From NCBI GenBank assembly GCA_944474755.1, contig OX104117.1:68811522-68875521 (forward strand): DNA of 64,000 nt, given 5' to 3'. The stretch's first letter is position 1. Every line of letters starts with the position of its first letter. The notes under the pieces were generated by a model. The model had not been told where the DNA came from. It saw nothing but the letters and a program-made list of their open reading frames with translations, and ran no database searches. The translations under genes and the position numbers were made by a program. Shown piece after piece: positions 56,201 through 64,000 of this stretch. The stretch comes from Limnoperna fortunei (taxonomy: Eukaryota; Mollusca; Bivalvia; Mytilida; Modiolidae).

Positions 56201-59200
56201 AAAATTTTATTGCTGACAAAAATCGAATAAAGTATGCACTTTTTTTATTCCACACTTGATTAACAGTGTTGTAATCTGTTTTTAGTAGCATGTCTCTACT
56301 TCTGGCTTAGTTATAGGCAGCAACAGCCAATTTAAAGCCTTATGATTAGGTGAAGCAAAGATTAAACTTGATTTAAATATAGATTTGACATAATATTTCT
56401 CCATTTTTCACTACTTATATATAGGCTATATCATTTCCTCCGGAGTTTAATAGTGAGATAAAAAGATAACCATCTGCACAAAAACTGACTCTATTTTACC
56501 AATTATGGTTGGAGTTAAGAATGCTCCTGTCGGCTTAAGCTCCTATCCCTGCCGAGACCAATGAACCACCACAGTCCAATTCATTTTGGAAACTTGTACT
56601 CAAAAGACAAACTATGTTGACATGGAGAAAGATTTATAAACATGTAAATAGAGATGAAAACTTATAAAATAGTAGATGAACAATTAGTGATGGAATGATT
56701 TGAGTGGTTGAATAGGGTTTAATGCCACTTTCAGCATCTTTCAGTTATATCAGCCACTTTCAGCATCTTTCAGTTATATCAGCCACTTTCAGCATCTTTC
56801 AGTTATATCAGCCACTTTCAGCATCTTTCAGTTATATCAGCCACTTTCAGCATCTTTCAGTTATATCATGACATCCCATTTGGTTTCTTTAAAGGAACCA
56901 TCAATATCTGGTGACAACACCAGCCTTTGGGCAGGAAGCTATTTGTCAACTGAGGTTGGAGTACAGAATATTTGATGGAAGTAGGGCTCAAACTCACAAC
57001 CAGTTTTTGACACATTGGTGATCAATAGTAGAACTGCCTAGACTAATCAGCCACCATACCATGCAACATTTAGAATGACTAAGACATAAAAAGCTGCTAA
57101 TTTATTAACACTGTTTTCAACAATACATACCAGTGTAAATTGTTTTAAGTAGTGTTTCTTCTTTAAACTGAACACAAAGCCAACAAAGCCTGCTACATAC
57201 AGGGAAAATGATATGAATCTGTGGTAGGATACCAGTGGCCTCAAAAATTCCTGTAATAATATAATGATAAAAGTCATTTGGTACAATGTTGAATAACAGG
57301 GAACCAGGTAAGATGAAATCAGTATAGATCAGGTAAAAATCTGCTTATTTTTATATTAAGTAAACATGTACATAGACTTGCAACATAGGAACTAATAAAA
57401 AAAGATTAGATATAGGCAAAAAACAGAAATCTTTTTTACATACCAACAAACATTTATTAAATAAGAAATTAAAGTTTGTTTTTGCATACAAAAATGATGT
57501 CTCCCCCTGTTCACCAGCTTTGACCCAGAGGATAAAAATTTCCTTGTAAATATGGTGTACTTGCTACATATCAGGTTTCATAAAATTTGGAGCGGTAGGT
57601 TCAAAGGTTGGTTTTTAAGGAATTTTTGGAAAATTCTAAGTTCAAAGGACCAGAACTCCCCAAATAAATAGAGAATAAAAATTTCCTGGTAATGCGCAAA
57701 ATTACATATGGTGTACTTGCTATATACCAAGTTTTTGTATAATTTTTGCTCAGCAGTTTCTGTGGAGTTGAGCAGAAGCCATTAATTAAGAGAAATTGTT
57801 ATGAAAATTCTAAGTTCTTATTCTAATTCTATGGTGTACTTGTTACATACCAAGTTTCGTAAAATTAGATAGAGTAGTTTCACAGGAGTTGAGCTGAATA
57901 ACTTTGTGATGGACAGATGAACAGGACAAAAACAATATGTCTCCCCACCACGTGTGGACTGTGAGCTAATGCTCACTATTGATACCCTTGCTGTCACAAA
58001 AATTGTGCATGTATGGCAACTATGTGTAAAATTTTAAGTATTCGTTAAATAGGAAGAAGATGACCAAGAAGCATAAAATCGCTATACACCATATTGTACT
58101 ATAGGATAAAGCAATATTCAAAATATCAGGCTTCTACATCCTATAGTTGCTTAGAACACTGTGAAGGAAATTTTGCATGTATGTCAACTATTTGCAAAAA
58201 TCTAAGTACAGTCGAACCTGGTTGTCTCGAACTTGGTTGACTTGATACCTCGGTTATGTCAATATAATTTTTTAGTCCCGGCATTTTACCCATATCAACA
58301 ATGAATTTCCTCCTCGGATGTGTTAATCTCAGTTGTTTCTATATTTTGCTTAACTCGATGGGTTTTTGTAGTATGGACAATATTAATTAGTGCAATTTTG
58401 ACCCCGTTGTTTTGAAGGCAATTTTGCTCTTGATATCGTATATGTCAAAACTAACAATTTCCTTTGTATTGTTACTTAATTTGCATCTGTTTATTTTAAA
58501 CACCTGTCATACAGTAAACACTATTATTATATAGTAATATTTTTTCCCCATTGTATTTCATATAGCAATAAAGTGCAGTATATTTTCATATTTTACACTG
58601 AATTTCGGTCTTTTATGTAATTTCTGGGAAAAGTACAGATGTGTTCTGAACATCGGCTTTTATATTTTACTGTTGTTTTGGTAAACAAACATGGCTGAAA
58701 ATGACATACATGATCTGCTCTCGCAGGGAAACTTAGCAGAACCGCTTGAACTGAACAAATGGAAGTGAATTCGATTGTAGATAAAAGTAAATTTCATAGA
58801 CCAACAAAGGAAACCAGAGGCTCTTAAGAGCCTGTATCGCTCACCTGATTTTATAGGCAATGAAGATGGCATTTCCCTGATGTTAAAGTAAGTCCTGTAA
58901 TTTTCAATAAACTTTAAATAGGACCATCCAAACAATATTACTAGAAAGCTTTGTTTCATTGGTTAACCAGTTGTATAGAGAAGATTTTTTTTATTTGCCC
59001 ATAGGGTCCTATGTTAAACTAAGTCATGCGGGGGAGGTGGCCATTTTGAATTTCCAATTGCCATAAAAAACACAAACTTTATAGAGGACCATCCAAACAA
59101 TATTGCTAGTAAGTTTTTGTTTCCATTGATTAACCGGTTTCAGAGAAGAAGCCTTTAAAAACTTTTTCCCATAGGGTCGTATGTTAAACTAAGTCCTGCG

Positions 59201-62200
59201 GTAGCGGCCATTTTGAATTTCCAATTGCCATAAAAAACATAAACTTTATAGAGGACCATCCAAACAATATTGCTAGTAAGTTTTTGTTTCCATTGATTAA
59301 CCGGTTTCAGAGAAGAAGCCTTTAAAAACTTTTTCCCATAGGGTCCTATGTTAAACTAAGTCCTGCGGTAGCGGCCATTTTGAATTCCAGTTGGCATAAA
59401 AATCATAAACTTTATAAAGGACCATCCAAACAATATTGCTAGTAAGTTTTGTTTTGATTGGTTAACCGGTTTTAGAGAAAAAGCCCTTTTTAACCTTTTT
59501 CCCAAAGGGTCCAATGTTAAACTAAGTCCTGCGGTGGCCGCCATTTTGAATATCAGATTGGGATAAAAAACATTAACTTAATAGAGGGCCATCCAAACAA
59601 TATTGCTAGTAAGTTTTGTTTCCATTAGTTGGCCGGTTTCAGAAAAGAAGCCTTTCAAACTTTTTCCCATAGGGTCCTATGTTAAATTAAGTCCTGCGGT
59701 GGCAGCCATTTTGAATTTCCAATTGCCATAAAAAACACAAACTTTATAGAGGACCATCCAAACAATATTGCTAGTAAGTTTTTGTTTCCATTGATTAACC
59801 GGTTTCAGAGAAGAAGCCTTTTAAAACTTTTTCCCATAGGGTTCTATGTTAAACTAAGTCCTGCAGTGGCGGCCATTTTGAATTTCCAATTGCCATAAAA
59901 AACACAAACTTTATAGAGGACCATCCAAACAATATTGCTAGTAAGTTTTTATTTCCATTGATTAACCGGTTTCAGAGAAGAAGCCTTTTAAAACTTTTTC
60001 CCATAGGGTTCTATGTTAAACTAAGTCCTGCAGTGGCGGCCATTTTGAATTTCCAATTCCCATCTAAAACACAAACTTTATAGAGGACCATCTAAACAAT
60101 ATTGCTAGTAAGTTTTGTTTTGATTGGTTAAACGGTTTCAGAGAAGAAGCCCTTTTTAACTTTTTTCCCATAGGGTCCTATGTTAAACTAAGTCTTGAGG
60201 TGGCGGCCATATTGGTTTACCAATCAAAATAAAAAACACAAACTTTGTAAAGGTCCATCCAATGAACATTATGGCCAAGTTTGGTTTCAATTGGCCAAGT
60301 GGTTTCAGAGAAGAAGATTAAAATGTAAAAAGTTTACAGACGCTGCCGCCGCCGCCGACGCCGACGACGCAACGACGACGCCGACGGACGCAAAGTGATA
60401 ACAATAGCTCACATGACCCTTTGGGTCAGGTGAGCTAAAAAGCAAGTGTAAACTGTACAAAATGGGATTTAAATATCGTGTACACAAGTGGCTCGTCAGT
60501 TGCAAAGAAGGAATTTATGCTAGTACACTCGAATTTTGGCGATGAAAGTGTGTCGCTTTAACGGATGTAAATTTCGCTGAAATGCATTTCATTTTATTAT
60601 TTAGGTGTCATTTTGTTAGAGCAATAAATGCAAGATATCTTTAAAGTAATTTAGCCTTGGGATCATTGTTTACATTGCTGAATGAAGGGTAATCGCCGAA
60701 TTTTGAGTATGGACGAAATTCGAGTGTGTGACCATATATTCACAACAATTAAAAACACAAAATTGAAAAAAAATCTGTTTTTTATTATATGTAAATCTAC
60801 ATAAAAATATATATCTGTAACATTGACCAAGTGAAAATATGATAATATTGGACCTAGTAAAATATTACAAAATAGCAAAGATAATGAATAATCACTTAAA
60901 AGCAAAAAAAAATTATTACTATATAATAAAAGGGTTATTGCATGAATATTGGAAAATTTGTCCCTCGCAAGATGTTATATTGCACTCGCAAGCTCGTGCA
61001 ATATAACACTTGCTTGGGACAATATTTCCCAATATTCATGCAATAACCCTATATTATTGATTGGCTATATCAATTTGAATTGGCAATTAAAAAAAGCGAA
61101 TTGATAATCGAAGTGCAGTACATGCAATATTTAGGTTAATTGATGTCTGAATTATTTTGTCAGGTTTAATTAAAAATGATAATTATTGAAAATTTCTTAT
61201 GATCTGATTAATGATACATGTTGTCCAGTTTTGTTTCTTTAAAGACGTTCTGTTATTTTGGTTGACTTGTGTGTTGTCAATTACATAAAAAAGGAATCTG
61301 TATTGTTTAATTAGTTCTTTGGAACTGTAAGTTGATAAGTGTCTCTTGAAATGATTTTTCCAGAATTTCGTAAAGTTTATAAATTTGATCACACTATTTA
61401 TTAATTATTGTCAGTTTATTTGAATGGATATAGAGAAAAATACTTCAAATATCGCACACTACAAATAAAAACGATGCCAAAGTTCGAAACCAATATACAT
61501 AAAATAAATACCCTTATTTTTTTTAAATCACATATTGAAAATGACGTCACTCTGTCGACTCGAACTTCAGATAATTCGATATATTTTTTACAGTCCCACA
61601 AACTTTGACTTATCGAGGTTTGACTGTATTCAGTAAACAGGAAGTAGATGGACAAAGGTAAAATAGTATACCCCCTCTTCTTCAAAGCGGGGGTATAAAT
61701 ATCATTGTGTCTGTCCCAATGTTTTAATAAATAGGCATACATGAGTAACACTTATTTCTCTCAGATGGACATAGGTGGATGTTATACAACTAAACATGAT
61801 TATTATTACATGTATTATTATTGTTGTTCTTGTCATTATGTTCAGTACAGGGGCTGAATACATGAACATGCCATTTGAAACAGACACATGGATATAGGAA
61901 TTCACTTAACATACATTTAAAGATATATTTGCATTTATAACAGAAAGATTTACTTACAGTTCTCTGCAACAGAACACCAAAATACATTATGAGACTTTCC
62001 CCATAGAAGAAATAATTAGATGTAAACAGGAAGTACCAGCTCAGCATCCGAAACCATGGTAAATTAAAGGATTTGTAGACAATGTAACCGATGGTGATTA
62101 TTTCATGAAAACATTTGATCTGTATCATTAGTGTCTGAAAAATAAAACAGTTAACCTTTGTACACTTCAAGTAGATTATTTTTTTCTAGATACCTCTCCA

Positions 62201-62905
62201 CATTGGGAGTGGCCAAACGCTTGTGCACCCTTAACACCAATTAGGGGTCAAATAGTAGACATTGGTGTGCTGCCCACTATGGACAGGTGGGAAAAGAAAA
62301 AACACACCTGAGCAGTAGTGTTTTGGATATACATGTACCTGAAAATGCCCTTGCTTGTTCTGGAGGAATTATAAAACACCTGCACTTTATTAAATGTTAA
62401 ATTTAGGAAGGAGAATAAACTGATTTACAAGTATTAGTTAATATGCTTGGATATCTGAAATCAGGTTGGCTAATTCAAATGGAGTAAAACAGGTTATCCA
62501 ATATAATGTCACATATTCTAATGTCATTAAAACTCAAACAGTTCCATGACATCATTGCTGTTTTTACCGTTTAACTTGTTATTATCATAAAAATTAAATT
62601 ATAAGGACTTTGGAGATATTGATAGTGTTTTTGTTTTCTGTAAATAATCAAAGTTTGAAATGTATATTTCAAATTCTAGCCTCCCGTTAATGATTCAAGC
62701 AGGTTATTATTATTGCAGAGGGGACTTGTATATTATTTTAAGTATATATGATATGAACATTTAAATCTATTAAATTACAAGTACATGTATCATTATAAGA
62801 ATACATACAACAATGACCAATGCCAGTGGTCCTAAGTAGATTATTATGGCAAAGAAGAAAATCATCATCCAGGAGAAAACACCCCTTATAATCCAGTTTC
62901 TCCAT
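50160..62905 (-). CDS. CDS2: Phosphatidate cytidylyltransferase (CDP-diacylglycerol synthase), 5' partial
   Basis: This membrane enzyme makes CDP-diacylglycerol from phosphatidate and CTP, the precursor of phosphatidylinositol and cardiolipin. Nine coding exons are visible: 62809-62905, 61958-62134, 57131-57250, 56109-56191, 55101-55257, 54107-54259, 52021-52155, 51425-51528 and 50160-50292. Phases match at each junction. Hallmarks are [19 protein letters not shown] and [13 protein letters not shown], and the signature region [14 protein letters not shown] near the C-terminus. The animal CDS1/CDS2 type is clear; one ancestral gene in molluscs is likely, so the symbol is nominal. The N-terminal cytosolic exon(s) lie beyond the right edge. 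Confidence 0.93.
51425..51528 (-). CDS. CDS2: CDS gene exon with family signature
   Basis: [20 protein letters not shown] is the core cytidylyltransferase signature. The exon has acceptor TTTTTCAG and donor GTTTGA, with 104 bp leaving phase 2. Confidence 0.95.
52021..52155 (-). CDS. CDS2: CDS gene exon
   Basis: 45 codons, [20 protein letters not shown] then [20 protein letters not shown], acceptor TTGACAG, donor GTAGGT. Confidence 0.95.
54107..54259 (-). CDS. CDS2: CDS gene exon with duplicated acceptor
   Basis: 51 codons, [19 protein letters not shown] and on. A 66-bp tandem duplication (54211-54276 and 54277-54342) copies the acceptor and the first codons. A second in-frame acceptor at 54325 would therefore add exactly 22 residues. 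The inner acceptor gives the conserved length. Confidence 0.85.
54211..54342. repeat. 66-bp tandem duplication across a splice acceptor
   Basis: AAGATATAGG begins at 54211 and 54277; the copies are nearly identical and each carries TTATATTTCAG on the minus strand. Confidence 0.88.
55101..55257 (-). CDS. CDS2: CDS gene exon
   Basis: [20 protein letters not shown] then [20 protein letters not shown]; acceptor ATGACAG, donor GTAAGT. Confidence 0.95.
56109..56191 (-). CDS. CDS2: CDS gene exon
   Basis: 83 bp, [20 protein letters not shown] then NVFEGLIW; acceptor TTTGCAG, donor GTAAGA. Confidence 0.93.
56724..56868. repeat. 29-bp minisatellite, five copies
   Basis: GCCACTTTCAGCATCTTTCA plus GTTATATCA repeats exactly five times. 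It is an expanded piece of the dispersed 'TTTCAG.TATATC' repeat that continues to about 57055. It lies in an intron of the cytidylyltransferase gene. Confidence 0.93.
57131..57250 (-). CDS. CDS2: CDS gene exon
   Basis: 40 codons, [20 protein letters not shown] and on to [11 protein letters not shown]; acceptor ATTACAG, donor GTATGT. Confidence 0.93.
57967..58208. repeat. Dispersed GTGAGC...GGGGGTAT repeat, split by an insertion
   Basis: A truncated copy (57967 to about 58160) is followed by a second start (58163-58208). The second copy stops at the TA next to the inserted element and resumes at 61627, running to the GCGGGGGTAT end near 61697. Confidence 0.6.
58819..60435. mobile_element. pearl-like element with about nine ~160-bp tandem repeats
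   Basis: It starts with the palindrome GGCTCTTAAGAGCC (58819-58832) and GCTCACCTGA (58839-58848), and ends with TCAGGTGAGC (60426-60435), the inverted counterpart. The core is about nine ~160-bp repeats marked by ACCATCCAAACAATATTGCT and CCCATAGGGTCCTATGTTAA. A GACGCCGACG-rich segment precedes the right end. Tandem-core elements of this size are known in bivalves as pearl-type (Helentron-related) elements; that family assignment is tentative. Confidence 0.6.
60922..61058. mobile_element. Fold-back element
   Basis: AGGGTTATTGCATGAATATT is inverted at the right (AATATTCATGCAATAACCCT), with an inner GCAATATAAC palindrome. Confidence 0.78.
61958..62134 (-). CDS. CDS2: CDS gene exon
   Basis: 59 codons, [20 protein letters not shown] then [20 protein letters not shown]; acceptor TTTTTCAG, donor GTAAGT. 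Confidence 0.95.
62809..62905 (-). CDS. CDS2: CDS gene exon (first visible)
   Basis: 97 bp, [20 protein letters not shown] then [12 protein letters not shown], the first membrane helix; acceptor ATTACAG, donor GTATGT. Upstream exon(s) with the start codon are not in the window. Confidence 0.92.
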
Positions 62906-64000
62906 CTGTAATGTAATAAAACAGATATAAATGTTAAGTCATATATGTTGATAAATGATTACTGTCAATGTGATTATTTTCATGGGGAGTTTTTTTTTGC
63001 AATTCATTTGCAAATACTTTATGCATGCATAGGAGTTATACTTGTGACATTGGTCACATCTGAATTGCAGTGTTAATCTAAGACTGTTTGTGAGGGTGTA
63101 ATCTTCAGGTATATTACCAAGACATAAATGAATATTAACCCCAACCAAAAATGTCCATGTTTTACAGTCCAGTCTAAAACCTGGTTTCAGACAACCATGA
63201 GTAAATCCTGTGTAAAAGACATGAATTTTCATAATATTTTAAATGTGAAAAATCGATCAAAGACAGAAATGGCAGGATTTCGTTAAACAGGAAGTAGATG
63301 AGCAACAAACCTGAAATCAAATCTCACATTATCGGAGGACATGCTGATGTTGCATACCGAATTTCAACAGAATGTGATTAGTAGTTGCTGAGAAAACTCT
63401 TACGAAAATTTTCTACGATTGAACATTAATGTTAAAAATTAACAAAGTCAGTTAACAGGAAGTTGGTGAGCGACAGACCTGAAATTAAATCCCAGGGTAT
63501 GGGACCCCATGCTGAATTTATTCTATAACCACAAAAATAGCTATATGTCAATGAATGACTCTCATTTTTGTTTTTTATTGGGTTGTAAAATAAAAAAGAA
63601 AAAGATGAGAGTCATTCCTTATAAATAAATATAAGACAAGTAAAAGAAATTTAATAAACACAATGAACAAGTTTGAATTTTTTCACAAGGATTTTAATAC
63701 ATGTTAAAACATGTTTTGTCCAATCAAATAACACTATTTCTTCCATTTTTATTTATTAATAAATATCACCATGGATAAAAATGTCTTTTTTATTGAGGAA
63801 ATTATCAAAGCAACATTAATATGTCAATGTATACACTTTAGTCCAGGTAAAAAAATTCTTTTTATATCTATTAACTCTAATTTGATCACTTATTTTATAA
63901 ATACAATAAATAAAACATAATCCACTTTTCTAAAGGATCCACCATGCCTGCAAATCTTATAATAAAGCAAACCAAAAGGCATGTCCACTTCATAGAGATG
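62906..64000. other. Intron upstream of the first visible CDS exon
   Basis: No coding exon was identified. Two short 'AACAGGAAGT(A/T)G.TGAGC' fragments (near 63289 and 63455) and an AT-rich fold-back around 63553-63625 (GAATGACTCTCAT / ATGAGAGTCATTC) are present. Confidence 0.5.

Larger units (their letters stand above)
58209..61626. mobile_element. pogo/Tigger-like element (3.4 kb, no transposase seen)
   Basis: The ends are CAGTCGAACCT at the left and AGGTTTGACTG at the right, inverted with one mismatch and flanked by TA on both sides, as in pogo-type Tc1/mariner elements. The sequence left and right of the insertion belongs to one older dispersed repeat, which supports the boundaries. No open transposase frame remains. 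Inside are the ~160-bp tandem repeat block (58819-60435) and a fold-back unit (60922-61058). It lies in the intron between CDS exons 57131-57250 and 61958-62134. Confidence 0.65.

Noticed and set aside
58660..60400. Open frames in the ~160-bp repeats (e.g. 60195-60398)
   Set aside because: They are translations of the tandem repeats and the GACGCCGACG tract, without conserved protein features.

Overview
The window is animal nuclear DNA, most likely from a bivalve mollusc. It is AT-rich and intron-rich, full of minisatellites, fold-back elements and dispersed repeats, and carries relics of retroelements that resemble bivalve ones. The bivalve assignment rests on repeat and protein resemblance recognised by eye, not on a search.

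Two host genes lie on the minus strand. The 5' end of an ABCC1/MRP1-like transporter occupies 6143-16188: exons 1-4, encoding the start codon and most of the N-terminal TMD0 membrane domain. A nearly complete phosphatidate cytidylyltransferase (CDP-diacylglycerol synthase, CDS1/CDS2 type) occupies 50160-62905: nine coding exons, with the 5'-most exon(s) beyond the window. Exon phases fit across every junction of both genes.

Between them, at 27070-41809, sits a 14,740-bp Maverick/Polinton (adintovirus-like) element. It has about 183-bp terminal inverted repeats starting 5'-AG and a perfect 6-bp target-site duplication (CTTGCT). It is visibly richer in G+C than the host DNA. It encodes a protein-primed family B DNA polymerase, an adenain-like protease, a fibre-like protein, a DDE integrase with chromodomain, a zinc-ribbon/phospholipase A2 protein, a packaging ATPase, a DUF8207-type protein, a major capsid protein, a penton-like minor capsid protein and several small virion or membrane proteins. 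A pair of related genes starts inside the two inverted repeats. This copy is probably defective: two in-frame TAA codons interrupt the capsid gene and a G-tract length difference shifts another frame.

Three aspects of the element stand out. First, the polymerase holds an extra ~330-residue block with motifs of a superfamily-A (TV-Pol-like) polymerase, nested inside its exonuclease region. Second, two promoter-like motifs divide the genes: AAAGATAGGGTA upstream of the polymerase and both terminal genes, and TATAAATAAATG overlapping stop and start codons of the virion genes. Third, the integrase frame has no ATG before its first catalytic aspartate and appears to depend on a -1 frameshift at A_AAA_AAC from the phospholipase frame.

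The rest is intron or intergenic DNA with layered mobile elements. The clearest is a pogo/Tigger-like element (58209-61626) inserted into an older dispersed repeat; it holds a pearl-like block of about nine ~160-bp tandem repeats.
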